Counted from the first letter of the stretch, positions 24,233-32,485 are shown. The stretch is DNA of 64,000 nucleotides from Arthrobacter oryzae (GCF_030718995.1 NZ_CP132204.1:2728001-2792000), one strand, 5' to 3'. The notes: generated from the sequence alone by a model not told the origin. Program-made: numbers and translations.

Positions 24233-25591
24233 GTGAGCAACAAACCCCGGACAGCCCTCGCCGTTGCCGGCCTCAGCCTGGGCACGTCGCTGAACCCGCT
24301 GAATTCGTCCATGATTGCGGTGGCCCTGGTGGTGCTGCGCGCGGACTTCGGGCTCGACGTCGCCACCGTCACCTGGGTTATCACCGCTTTCTACCTCACC
24401 TCGGCGGCCGGCCAGCCGCTGATGGGCAAGCTGGCAGACCGCTTCGGACCGCGGCGGCTGTTCAGCTTCGGGATGGTGCTCGTCGCGGTGACCTGCGCAC
24501 TGGCTCCGTTCGCCCCGAACTTCGCCCTGCTCTGCGCGGCCCGGGCGCTGATGGCCCTCGGCACGGCCACCGCGTACCCGAGTGCCGTCGTCATTGTGGG
24601 GGCGCTGGACCGGACGGCGAAGGTGAAGTCCACGCGGCCGCTCGGCCGGATCCAGATGGCCAACACGTCCGCGGCCGCAGTTGGTCCCGTGGTGGGCGGG
24701 CTGCTGGTGAGCCTGGTCGGCTGGCAGGCGCTTTTCCTGGTCAACGTGCCGTTGGCGGTCGCGGCCCTCCTCATCGTCCGGAAGTACGCCCCGGCGGACG
24801 AGGACCGGGAACGCGGGAGCGCCTCGGAACTGCTGCGCGACTCGGACATCCCCGGCATCCTGGGCTTCGTCGGCTCCCTGACGTTGATCATGATGGCGCT
24901 GCTGAACGTGCTGCCCGGCGCGCGCTGGTGGCTGCTGGCCGGCGGCACGGTGCTGGCTGCGCTGTTCGTCTGGCGTGAATTGAAGTTCAGCCCGCCCTTC
25001 CTGGACCTGAGGCTGCTTGGCAGGAACCGGCCGCTGATGCTGGTCTACCTGGGCTTTGCAGTGTTCAACGGCATCTACTATTTCGCGTTTTTCGGCCTGC
25101 CCCAGCTGCTGCAGGAAGCGGCAGGCTACGATCCCGGCGTCGTGGGCCTGCTCATGCTGCCGCTGGCAGCAATGTCCGTGATCGCGACGCCGTTCGCGGT
25201 CCGCGCGATCGAACGGTTCCGGGTGCGGCGGGTGCTGATCGCCGGGGTGCTGTTCCTGGTGGCGGCCGCGGGAGCGATGTGGCTGTTGACCGCCTCTTTC
25301 GCCATCCCGCTGGTGCTGCTGCTCACTGCGCTGATGGGCATCCCCTGGAGCGTGGTGAGCATCGCCTCCAGCCAGGGCATGTACGTCTCCACGCAGCCGC
25401 AGGAGCGCGGGGTGGCTGCGGGTATCTTCCAGACGTGCCGGTACCTGGGCGCCATCATGGCCACGGTGATGATCGGCATCTTCTACGGCACCGGCGTCAA
25501 CCAGGAAAACTGGGGCCTCATGGTGCTCACCATGCTGGTGCTCGGTGCGGTGGCTTTCGGTGTGACGCTGCTCTGGCGGGAGCGGAAATAG
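24233..25591 (+). CDS. MFS transporter, drug-efflux type (DHA2-like)
   Basis: About 452 aa with 12 or more membrane helices. The loop GKLADRFGPRRLFSFG is the MFS motif A; NPLNSSMIAVALVVLRADFGLD and VTWVITAFYLTSAAGQPL are typical of EmrB/QacA-like proton antiporters. Substrate unknown. The GTG at 24233 (MSNKPRTALAV) starts right before the first helix; GTG 24170 is an alternative with a doubtful 21-residue extension. Divergent from the glycerophosphodiesterase; no dedicated regulator beside it. Confidence 0.88.
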   Translation: MSNKPRTALAVAGLSLGTSLNPLNSSMIAVALVVLRADFGLDVATVTWVITAFYLTSAAGQPLMGKLADRFGPRRLFSFGMVLVAVTCALAPFAPNFALLCAARALMALGTATAYPSAVVIVGALDRTAKVKSTRPLGRIQMANTSAAAVGPVVGGLLVSLVGWQALFLVNVPLAVAALLIVRKYAPADEDRERGSASELLRDSDIPGILGFVGSLTLIMMALLNVLPGARWWLLAGGTVLAALFVWRELKFSPPFLDLRLLGRNRPLMLVYLGFAVFNGIYYFAFFGLPQLLQEAAGYDPGVVGLLMLPLAAMSVIATPFAVRAIERFRVRRVLIAGVLFLVAAAGAMWLLTASFAIPLVLLLTALMGIPWSVVSIASSQGMYVSTQPQERGVAAGIFQTCRYLGAIMATVMIGIFYGTGVNQENWGLMVLTMLVLGAVAFGVTLLWRERK

Positions 25592-25700
25592 GCGGCCCGG
25601 AGCACGCCAAACGGGCCCTCCGGACGGCACCATCCGGACCCGGTTTCCTTGTTTTCACGCCATATTGACACGCGGATGGCGCGGGAATACTGTCTGCCTT

Positions 25701-25724
25701 AACGGGGCTTTCCGCCCCGTTTCC
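25701..25724 (+). terminator. Intrinsic terminator hairpin
   Basis: Arms 25701-25708 and 25714-25721 (8 bp) with a 5-nt loop, followed by TCCATTATT. It lies 110 bp after the MFS gene and 64 bp before the DUF1326 gene, so it ends the former or attenuates the latter. Confidence 0.6.
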
Positions 25725-25787
25725 ATTATTCTCGGCGCTGACTCTGGGCCGCTTCTGCTTGGCGACGGCGCCAGCGAGGAGGGTCCC

Positions 25788-26405
25788 ATGTCTTGGGAAA
25801 TTTCGGGAACATACGTTGGCAGCTGCAGTTGCCAGTTGATCTGTCCGTGCCCGGTGGACGGCTTGCCCACCGGACCGGACGGCGAGTGCCGCGGCCTGAA
25901 CGTCTTTCATATCGCGAGCGGGAAGATGGACGACACGGACCTGTCCGGCGTCGACTTCGCGTTCGCCAACTGGTTCCCCACCCACCTGTCCGCAGGCGGC
26001 TGGAAGGTGGGGGCCGTCGTCGACGACGGCGCCTCGGACGCGCAGGTGAGCGCCCTCGGGAGCATCCTTAGGGGTGAGGCCGGCGGGCCGTTCGGCGACT
26101 TTGCCGCGCTGTACGGCGAATGGCTGGGACTGGAACGCGCGAATGTCACGTTCTCCGACGGCGAGACGCCGTCCGCCTCGGTGGCGGGCCGTGTGCTTGT
26201 TACCTTCGAGTCCCTGCCCGGACCCGACGGCGGCGTGACCACCGTGAAGAACGCGATGTACGGTTTTGCGCCCGAATTCAAGATCGGCAAGGGGCCGGGT
26301 CACCCGGATCTTTTTGGCTTGGAATTCGACGGCGTGTACGGCGAGACGTCCGATTTCAGCTTCGCCAGCGAAATGGCGGAGGGCGCCCCCAAGGGCCGCG
26401 GCTAA
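25788..26405 (+). CDS. DUF1326 protein with Cys cluster
   Basis: 205 aa of the DUF1326 family. A Cys-rich motif near the N-terminus (GSCSCQLICPCP; Cys13, 15, 19, 21 and also Cys34) looks made for metal binding. The remainder is a conserved soluble domain ending in FELEFDGV-like blocks (FGLEFDGVYGETSDFSF). No signal peptide. SD GAGGAGGG before ATG. It is followed after 13 bp by the DUF2182 membrane protein; this pair is recurrent, and I infer a metal-handling role, copper being one candidate. Confidence 0.88.
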   Translation: MSWEISGTYVGSCSCQLICPCPVDGLPTGPDGECRGLNVFHIASGKMDDTDLSGVDFAFANWFPTHLSAGGWKVGAVVDDGASDAQVSALGSILRGEAGGPFGDFAALYGEWLGLERANVTFSDGETPSASVAGRVLVTFESLPGPDGGVTTVKNAMYGFAPEFKIGKGPGHPDLFGLEFDGVYGETSDFSFASEMAEGAPKGRG

Positions 26406-26418
26406 ATCCGGCCGTGCG

Positions 26419-27267
26419 ATGTATCACAGGAGGTTGCTGAGGAAGGGCGGTGCGCGGCCGGCCGTGCGCACCGCCGTCGCAGGTTCCGGCGAGATAGAGG
26501 CATTGTCCGCGTCCCGGATCGACCCGCGGGAGGCCGGCCTCGTCGCGGTCCTGCTGGTCCTTGCCGCGGTGAGCTGGGTCGTCACCTCAACCCAGCTGGG
26601 CGGGATGGACATGGGCCGCTGGACGGACCCGGGGCCGCTGGGGTTCTTCGTCGTCACGTGGGTGGTGATGCTGGCGGCCATGATGTTTCCCTCCGTGGCG
26701 CCCATGGTGGTGGCGTACGACCGGATCCAGCAGCACCGGCGCAAGACAGGGCGGTACGCGCCCGCAGGGGCAACCGCCGTCTTCGTGGCCGGGTACCTGG
26801 TGTCGTGGACGGCCTTCGGGCTGGTGGCGTACTCGCTGTATATGTCGGTTGCGTCGCTGGCCCCCGGGCTCTTCGGTTCGGACCAGGGCGGCCGCTGGCT
26901 GGCGGTAGGCGTCATACTCTTCGCAGCGGTTTACCAGCTGACTCCCGCCAAGAACGTCAGCCTGATGAAATGCCGGACGCCCATGGACTTCATCCTGCAC
27001 CGCATGCGGCCCGGCTACCGCGGCGCGCTGGTGATGGGCGTGGAGCACGGCGCCTGGTGCGTCGCGTGCTGCTGGGCGCTGATGGTGGCGCTGTTTGCGC
27101 TCGGCGTGATGAGTGTCGGCTGGATGGCGCTGATCGGCGCCTTCATCGCAGGGGAGAAGATGCTGCCCTGGAAGCGGCTGGCCAACCGCTCCGTTGCTGT
27201 GGCGCTGGCCGTCATTGCGCTGGGCGTGGCCCTCGCGCCCGCGGCGATGGACGGGATGGGGATGTGA
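26419..27267 (+). CDS. DUF2182 polytopic membrane protein
   Basis: About 282 aa with six or seven membrane helices. Hallmarks include GGMDMGRWTDPGPLGFF, VVMLAAMMFPSVAPMVVAYDR, TPAKNVSLMKCRTPMDF and GVEHGAWCVACCWALM, rich in Met, Cys and His facing the membrane. DUF2182 has been called a predicted metal-binding membrane protein. The exact start is uncertain: ATG 26419 is used, while an AGGAGG at 26428-26433 suggests a start a little further in. Partner of the DUF1326 gene. Confidence 0.85.
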   Translation: MYHRRLLRKGGARPAVRTAVAGSGEIEALSASRIDPREAGLVAVLLVLAAVSWVVTSTQLGGMDMGRWTDPGPLGFFVVTWVVMLAAMMFPSVAPMVVAYDRIQQHRRKTGRYAPAGATAVFVAGYLVSWTAFGLVAYSLYMSVASLAPGLFGSDQGGRWLAVGVILFAAVYQLTPAKNVSLMKCRTPMDFILHRMRPGYRGALVMGVEHGAWCVACCWALMVALFALGVMSVGWMALIGAFIAGEKMLPWKRLANRSVAVALAVIALGVALAPAAMDGMGM

Positions 27268-27349
27268 CATCTCGTTTCCGCCGCGGGCGCTAGCGGCGCA
27301 TGAACCGGGGGGATTCTGACCGGTCTCACCCAACAAGAAGGAGCGGACA

Positions 27350-27787
27350 ATGTCTGAAGGAACTGGACTCCTCAGGCGGTTTTATGAAGAAGTGCTGGCG
27401 GGCGGAAATCTTGCCCTGATCGATGAATTTGTGCTCGACGACATGCATGACCACGAGGACCCCATGCCGGGTCAGCCGCAGGGAAAGGACGGCGTGAAGT
27501 TCTACACCAACGCCATCCGGACGGCGTTCCCCGACCTCAGCGTGACGCTCGACCCGGCGATGGCCGACGGCGACCTGGAAGCCTCACGCGCGGTACTGTC
27601 CGGCACGCACAAGGGCGAGTTCATGGGGATTCCGGCAAGCGGCAAGAGCGTGCGCTTCAGCAGCGTGGACATCATCCGCATCCAGGACGGGAAGGTGGCA
27701 GAGCACTGGGGTTCCTCCGACACGCTCAGCCTGATGCAGCAGATCGGAGCCATGCCGGCTCAGACAACAGGAGCAAGCGCTGGCTGA
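27350..27787 (+). CDS. SnoaL-like ester cyclase-fold protein
   Basis: 145 aa SnoaL/NTF2-like protein. FYEEVLAGGNLALIDEFV, HDHEDPMPGQPQGKDGV and GIPASGKSVRFSSVDIIRIQDGKVAEHWGSSD are the family blocks; the Asp/His/Trp pocket residues are present. Many members are not cyclases, so the reaction is unknown. SD AGGAGCGG before ATG. Confidence 0.88.
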   Translation: MSEGTGLLRRFYEEVLAGGNLALIDEFVLDDMHDHEDPMPGQPQGKDGVKFYTNAIRTAFPDLSVTLDPAMADGDLEASRAVLSGTHKGEFMGIPASGKSVRFSSVDIIRIQDGKVAEHWGSSDTLSLMQQIGAMPAQTTGASAG

Positions 27788-27868
27788 AATCGCGAACGCC
27801 GGCTGACGTCAGGTTCCCGCCGAAAGAGTTTCCCGCCGCCGCTCCTAGCCGACGGCGGGAGGCACCAC

Positions 27869-27898
27869 GTGCGGCACCGTCCCGTGGCGGTGCCGCAC
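27869..27898. terminator. Hairpin between convergent genes
   Basis: Perfect 11-bp arms 27869-27879 and 27888-27898 with an 8-nt loop, placed between the SnoaL-like gene and the convergent MFS gene. No T-run; could act in both directions. Confidence 0.5.
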
Positions 27899-27900
27899 CC

Positions 27901-29160
27901 TTATGCGCGCGAGGCTGTTCTGGCGGCAGCGATCGGCTGCTCCGTCGACTTATCAGCCGCAACGAACCCGTCCTCCTTCGGTCCGGGCGGGTAGGCGTGC
28001 TCGCGCCCGGCCACCACAATCACCAGCGCGACGACCACCGGCAGCGCAGCCGCGACCGGCACCATGAGCGGACCCAGCGTTGTGAGGGCGGCCGCGCCGT
28101 AGAGGGCGCCGATGGTGATGCCCAGCTGGATGGTCAGCACGGTGAGTCCGTTGGCGGCTTCCCGGTATTCCTTGCCTGCGCGGAGGATGGCGGACTGGTT
28201 GTAAATGCCGATCGCGCCGAAGGCGGCGCCCCATACCGCCATGAGCACCAGGGCGCCCGGGACGGTGGTGCCGCCCATGGGAAGGAGGACGTACGCGGCG
28301 GCGATGACCGCCGTCGTCATCAGCAGTGAACGGCGCGGCCGCAGGTCCACGGTGATGCCGGCGATCCAGATGCCCACCAGCCCGGAGAAGCCAAGGACCG
28401 TGAGGGAGAGGGTGATGCTGTAGTCGGGCAGGCCGGCCTCGCGGAGGAACGGTGCGATGAAGGTGAACAGTGCGAAGTGCGCCATCAGCATCAGCGGCCA
28501 GGCGATGGCAACCGACTTCACGCCGGGCAGGCCCACCGCCTTGCGTAGTGACGGGCGCGGGGCGTCCGGGACCCGGCGCACGGCGGGCAGCAGCCACAGG
28601 GCCAGTCCTGCGAGGACTACGCCGGCGCCCGCCAGCAGGAGGAACGACGCCCGCCAGCCGACCAGCCCGCCCAGGGCGGTCCCCAGCGGGGCGCCGATGG
28701 CCAGCCCCAGGCTGTTGCCGCTGAAGACGATGGCCATTGCCTTGCCCACCTTGTGGGCGGGAACGATGCGGGCAACGAACGGTGCCATTGCGGTCCACAG
28801 GAGGCCGTGGGCGATGCCGCCCACCAGCCTGGCAGCGAGCGCGGCGCCGAAGTCGGACACCAGGCCCACCAGCGCGTTGCTGATGGCGAACGTCAGGACC
28901 AGCGCCATCAGGAGGATGTGCCGCGGAATGCGGGAGAGCAGCATGGATGCCGGGATCACGGTGGCCACAATGATGGCGGCATACCCGGCGGTGAGGTAGC
29001 CCGCCACGGGCTCGGACACGTTGAGGCCGGCGCTGATCTGGGGGAGCAGGCCGGAGGGCAGCAGTTCGGTGGTGATGGCGGTGAAGCCGATCATCGACAG
29101 CACCAGCAGCGCGCCGAAAGGCATGCGGTCGCGTGCGGAAGCAGGGGTCGCGGAGGACAC
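27901..29160 (-). CDS. MFS transporter (DHA1, AraJ/sugar-efflux type)
   Basis: About 419 aa, 12 membrane helices. TELLPSGLLPQISAGLNVSEPVAGYLTAGYA and MLLSRIPRHILLMALV are typical of DHA1 exporters related to AraJ and sugar-efflux proteins; FSGNSLGLAIGAPLGTALGGLVGWR covers helices 4-5. The GTG at 29160 has AAGGA upstream; a TTG start at 29229 would add 23 residues. Upstream lies the perfect palindrome at 29246-29282. Confidence 0.88.
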   Translation of the reverse strand: MSSATPASARDRMPFGALLVLSMIGFTAITTELLPSGLLPQISAGLNVSEPVAGYLTAGYAAIIVATVIPASMLLSRIPRHILLMALVLTFAISNALVGLVSDFGAALAARLVGGIAHGLLWTAMAPFVARIVPAHKVGKAMAIVFSGNSLGLAIGAPLGTALGGLVGWRASFLLLAGAGVVLAGLALWLLPAVRRVPDAPRPSLRKAVGLPGVKSVAIAWPLMLMAHFALFTFIAPFLREAGLPDYSITLSLTVLGFSGLVGIWIAGITVDLRPRRSLLMTTAVIAAAYVLLPMGGTTVPGALVLMAVWGAAFGAIGIYNQSAILRAGKEYREAANGLTVLTIQLGITIGALYGAAALTTLGPLMVPVAAALPVVVALVIVVAGREHAYPPGPKEDGFVAADKSTEQPIAAARTASRA

Positions 29161-29245
29161 GGGTGAAGGATCCTTTTCAGGGGGAGTGGGACGAGGAACG
29201 CGGCGCCAGTGCCGGAGTCGTCCACTCAAATTACCTGATTTATGG

Positions 29246-29282
29246 GACCTAAGGCAGGGTCTGTCAGACCCTGCCTTAGGTC
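29246..29282. repeat. Perfect 37-bp palindrome in a divergent promoter region
   Basis: Arms 29246-29263 and 29265-29282 (18 bp each) are exactly complementary around a single T. It lies upstream of both the MFS gene and the GYD-domain gene, so it does not follow any gene end, and no T-run flanks it on either side. It is longer and more perfect than an ordinary operator. Confidence 0.85.
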
Positions 29283-29396
29283 GGTCCTGAAGACACCGTT
29301 GGCCGACTTTGCAGTACCCATTGTTAGCCCGGTGAGGGGAGCCTACGCTGTGCCCACGGCCCCAATCCGGGGACCCGCTCCAAGACAGGAAAAACC

Positions 29397-29717
29397 ATGA
29401 CCAAATATCTGTTTGAAGCGAATTACGTGGGTGAGGGAATCAAGGGGCTCATGCGCGAAGGCGGCAGCAAACGGCGTGATGCGCTGGTGGAGGCCCTCAG
29501 CTCCGTGGGTGGATCGCTCGAGAGTTTTTACTATGCCTTTGGGGACACCGACGTCCTGGGCGTTTTCGATGCCCCCAGCCACGCCGACGCCGCCGCTCTT
29601 TCATTGATGATCAATTCGAGCGGCTCGGTGAACGTGCGCCTGAAGCCGCTCCTGACGCCGGAAGACATCGACGAAGCAGCCAAGAAGACGCCGGCGTACC
29701 GGGCGCCGGGGCAGTAG
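29397..29717 (+). CDS. GYD-domain protein
   Basis: 106 aa, matching the small GYD family (YLFEANYVGEGIKGLMREGGSKRRDALVEALSSVGGSLESFYYAFGDTDVLGVFDAP). It is a predicted alpha/beta dimer of unknown function. SD AGGA precedes the ATG by 7 nt. Confidence 0.9.
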   Translation: MTKYLFEANYVGEGIKGLMREGGSKRRDALVEALSSVGGSLESFYYAFGDTDVLGVFDAPSHADAAALSLMINSSGSVNVRLKPLLTPEDIDEAAKKTPAYRAPGQ

Positions 29718-29727
29718 GGGAGTACGA

Positions 29728-29758
29728 CGACGGCGGCGGCCGTTGGGTGCCGCCGTCG
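29728..29758. terminator. Hairpin between convergent genes
   Basis: Arms 29728-29737 and 29749-29758, 10 bp, loop 11 nt, 11 bp after the GYD stop and ahead of the convergent ArsR-SRPBCC stop at 29773. No T-run. Confidence 0.45.
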
Positions 29759-29772
29759 CCTCACGTGAACAT

Positions 29773-30522
29773 CTAGGTGTACATCAGCGAACCGGGCGTG
29801 GTGAGGAGCTCGCCCGTTTCCAGCCAGGTCTTCAGGCCGGAGAGGATCATCGGCCAGCCGCCAAAGAGCTGGTCGTTGGCGCCTTCGCGGAGCTGGTCGT
29901 GGGTGACGGTCAGGCGGCAGGAATCGCCCACCGGCTCGATCTCCCAGGTGACCCGCGACGTCCCTTCGGCTTTGACGTCCTCGCCCCAGAGCGCTCGCAT
30001 GCTCTGGACCAGCCGGCGGGGCGGGTCCACTTCCAGGTTCTCGCCCTCGCCCAGGAGCTCGCCGCCCTTGGGTGCCATCTCGAACCGGCTGCCCGGCGTC
30101 CAGTCCGAGGTGATGACGGATCCGAACTGGTACTTGCTGCGGATCTCGCCGTCCGTGATGGCTTCCCAGAGCCGTTCCGGGGTGGTCTTGATGTAGATTT
30201 CGAAGATCTTTTCCATGGGACTTTCCAATCTGGTTTTGAGGTCGCTGAGGCCAGCGGCCCATGGTTCGGCGTATTTGCTCACCCAGCGGTCGTGGACCAG
30301 CCGGATAGGCACCGGATTCAGGAAGTGGAGTTTCTCGCGCCCGCGACGGCGGGTGACCACCAGCCCGGCGTCCTCCAGGACCTTGAGGTGCTTCATCACG
30401 CCGTAGCGCGTCATCTCGAAGCGGGCCTCAAGGGCGTGGAGCGTCTGCCCGTCGTTCCGGTATAGCTCATCCAGGAGATCGCGGCGGGTGGCGTCGGCCA
30501 GGGCCTTGAATACGGCGTCCAC
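29773..30522 (-). CDS. ArsR-type HTH fused to SRPBCC (AHSA1) domain
   Basis: 249 aa fusion. Residues 1-95 are an ArsR winged helix (FKALADATRRDLLDELYRNDGQTLHALEARFEMTRYGVMKHLKVLEDAGLVVTRRRGR) without metal-binding Cys. From about 100, IFEIYIKTTPERLWEAITDGEIRSKY begins an AHSA1-type START-like ligand pocket ending GGWPMILSGLKTWLETGE. The two parts are usually neighbouring genes; here they form one chain, so ligand binding could directly control DNA binding. Start is GTG at 30522, six nt after a -10 box. Confidence 0.92.
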   Translation of the reverse strand: MDAVFKALADATRRDLLDELYRNDGQTLHALEARFEMTRYGVMKHLKVLEDAGLVVTRRRGREKLHFLNPVPIRLVHDRWVSKYAEPWAAGLSDLKTRLESPMEKIFEIYIKTTPERLWEAITDGEIRSKYQFGSVITSDWTPGSRFEMAPKGGELLGEGENLEVDPPRRLVQSMRALWGEDVKAEGTSRVTWEIEPVGDSCRLTVTHDQLREGANDQLFGGWPMILSGLKTWLETGELLTTPGSLMYT

Positions 30523-30528
30523 ACCTCC

Positions 30529-30551
30529 AGAATAGGTGACTAATTGGTCAC
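30529..30551 (-). promoter_or_regulatory. -10 box and overlapping operator of the ArsR-SRPBCC gene
   Basis: On the minus strand TATTCT (30534 to 30529) is 6 nt before the GTG start. Immediately upstream, 30536-30551 is a 16-bp near-palindrome, GTGAC-taattg-GTCAC, placed between -35 and -10. This is the expected position for an autorepressor site. Confidence 0.55.
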
Positions 30552-30723
30552 ATGTCTAGGGTCCGTATCTAGGGTTGCTGCAGGACCCACGCCGCGTTGT
30601 CCGGCGGAGTCCGACGGCGGCAGTCACCAGCGCGAGCACGTCAGAAGACGGCATGGGAGCATTAAGTGTCGGGACAGCTCTGCTTCCAGGCATGCTGCGA
30701 ACCGACAGGCAGAAGGTTGTCCG

Positions 30724-32208
30724 ATGGCTGCGGCTCTGGCGGGCGGATCGTGGATCCGTGCTGCGCGCGTTGCCTTCGTTGTCGTAGCCTCTATAGTGCT
30801 GGGCGGATGCACCTTCGGCCCGGTCCCGGGCCCCACGGAGCCGGCATTGCCGACGTCGACCTCCCTGCCCACCGCGTCCGGTCCGCCGTCGGGACCCACT
30901 CGAGACGTGAGGGCGCAACTCGAGCAGTACAGCCTGGGGTTGATCGACGCCGGCGCTCCCGCGGTCCTCGTGGAGCTGCATGTTGGCGCGGAGGTCTGGA
31001 CACATGCCGTGGGTGTCCGGAACCCGGCGGGGGAAGCCGCCCGGGCCACCGACGCCGTTCACGTCGGCCACATCACGCAGTCCCTGGTGGCCGTCTCCGT
31101 GCTGAAGCTCGCCGAGGAAGGCAGGCTTTCCCTTGACGAACCGGCCAGCACCTACCTGCCGGAGCTCCAGAGCCTGCTCCACCAGCCCGAGCTCTTTACA
31201 GTGCGGCGGCTCCTCGGCCACACCACGGGCATGCCCGACTACTACGCCGCCCTGCTGGATTCGCTTCCTCCCCGGCAGGCCCTCGCCACCCGGATGAGCC
31301 CCGAAAACAGGCTTGCGGTGGCCGCAACGCTCCCGTGGCACAAGAGCAGCGCCCAAGGCCTGAGCTACTCGAATTCGAACTACCTTGCCCTCGGCCTCAT
31401 CGTAGAACGTCTCCGGGGGCGGCCGCTCGCTGACGTCCTGCGGGCGGACGTCGTGCAGCCCTTGAGGCTCGGCGGTACCCGCTTGACGGACGACGGACCG
31501 GTGCCGGAGGGCATGGTCCACGGCTATACCCTCGTCGACGGTGAACCTGCCGACACCACCTATGCCGCCCTTCACCGTGGTTCCGCGGCCACCGGCCTGG
31601 TGTCGACAGTGGGGGACCTCAACGCGTTCTTCGAGGCGCTGTTGAACGGTCGGCTGGTGGGCCGCGACCTGGTGGGAGAGATGCTGGCACCCGTCTATGC
31701 CGAATACGGACTCGGCCTGTATCAGTGGAACGACGCCTGCACCAACGGCTTTTACAACGGCTACGTGGGCGACGTCCCGGGATACGGCACCGTCGCAATG
31801 GCCAGTGCAGACGGGAGCCGGCGGCTTGCCCTGGCAGTGGCCTACCCGCCGTCGCCGTTGTCCAAAGACACCAACGCGATCGCTCTTGAAATGACCGGAC
31901 TTGCCGAAGAAGCCCTCAACGGCAGCTGCCGCTTAGGTGGAGGGTTCCTTCGGGGAGTAGCCGGCGCCTCGAAGGGCGCAGATGTTGCCGTCCAGCACGA
32001 AGTAGGGCTGGACGGTGCGTTTGATGGTTTCCGCGACGGCGGGATCGGCGGCGTGGACCAGGTCGCGGACCTGCCGGCAGACGGCCTGCTGCCAGGGCGG
32101 GAGTGCGTCGATGTACTGGTCCACGCGAGGGTCCTTGGTGTAGTCCATGGCTGCGTCCCCGTTACTGGGCCGAGCGGCGGTTGCGTGCCAGGCGAACCAG
32201 CTGGCTGA
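30724..32208 (+). CDS. Serine-hydrolase-like lipoprotein, SxxK lost, frame extended at 3' end
   Basis: 494 aa as read. Lipobox LGGC (Cys29), Pro/Thr linker, then a beta-lactamase/DD-peptidase-like fold: LLGHTTGMPDYYAALLD, YSNSNYLALGL (Tyr-x-Asn) and VPGYGTVAMASADG. Where the family has S-x-x-K this protein reads HITQ (residues 116-119), so nucleophile and general base are missing. The fold ends near ALNGSC (about residue 401), but the frame runs about 90 residues further, antisense to the DUF1801 remnant. Shifting by one base gives TAG at 31934. ATG 30724 starts the signal peptide. Probably a pseudoenzyme. Confidence 0.78.
   Translation: MAAALAGGSWIRAARVAFVVVASIVLGGCTFGPVPGPTEPALPTSTSLPTASGPPSGPTRDVRAQLEQYSLGLIDAGAPAVLVELHVGAEVWTHAVGVRNPAGEAARATDAVHVGHITQSLVAVSVLKLAEEGRLSLDEPASTYLPELQSLLHQPELFTVRRLLGHTTGMPDYYAALLDSLPPRQALATRMSPENRLAVAATLPWHKSSAQGLSYSNSNYLALGLIVERLRGRPLADVLRADVVQPLRLGGTRLTDDGPVPEGMVHGYTLVDGEPADTTYAALHRGSAATGLVSTVGDLNAFFEALLNGRLVGRDLVGEMLAPVYAEYGLGLYQWNDACTNGFYNGYVGDVPGYGTVAMASADGSRRLALAVAYPPSPLSKDTNAIALEMTGLAEEALNGSCRLGGGFLRGVAGASKGADVAVQHEVGLDGAFDGFRDGGIGGVDQVADLPADGLLPGRECVDVLVHARVLGVVHGCVPVTGPSGGCVPGEPAG
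31933..32148 (-). pseudogene. DUF1801 protein, C-terminally truncated
   Basis: 71 residues. MDYTKDPRVDQYIDALPPWQQAVCRQVRDLVHAADPAVAETIKRTVQPYFVLDGNICAL is a good DUF1801 N-terminal half, then the sequence leaves the family at RGAGYSPKEPST and stops. Remembered full-length members have about 115-130 residues. The break lies against the 3' end of the convergent serine-hydrolase-like gene, which itself reads through here, suggesting one deletion or rearrangement damaged both ends. Confidence 0.72.
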
Positions 32209-32485
32209 AAGCAAACACGAAGACGGCCTCGATCGGCACCATGAGTCCGAGCAGGAGCCACTGACCCTGGCTGATGAAGACGACGGCGCCGGTGACCACC
32301 AGCACGGTTCCGAGGACCAGCGCATACACGGCGAATCCGAAGGCCACCTTGGCGCTGCGCACGCCGGTGCGGAAGCCAAAGCCCAGCGGCTGTCCTCCGG
32401 GCAGGCCTTCAACACGGTCGGGGCCTGCGGGTTGGAGCTTGTCGAACTCCTCCCACGGATCCCGGTCCTGATCCTGATCGGTCAT
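32162..32485 (-). CDS. Small membrane protein with two helices
   Basis: 107 aa. An acidic N-terminal 40 residues (MTDQDQDRDPWEEFDKLQPAG) precede two hydrophobic helices (about 50-70 and 75-95) and a basic end RNRRSAQ. No family recognised. GATAAT sits 6 nt before the ATG at 32485, so it may be leaderless. It is 13 bp upstream of the DUF1801 remnant on the same strand and divergent from the DinB gene. Confidence 0.75.
   Translation of the reverse strand: MTDQDQDRDPWEEFDKLQPAGPDRVEGLPGGQPLGFGFRTGVRSAKVAFGFAVYALVLGTVLVVTGAVVFISQGQWLLLGLMVPIEAVFVFAFSQLVRLARNRRSAQ

Noticed and set aside
24128..25633. 501-codon minus-strand frame across the MFS transporter
   Set aside because: Gln/His/Arg-rich shadow; the plus strand has clear transporter helices.
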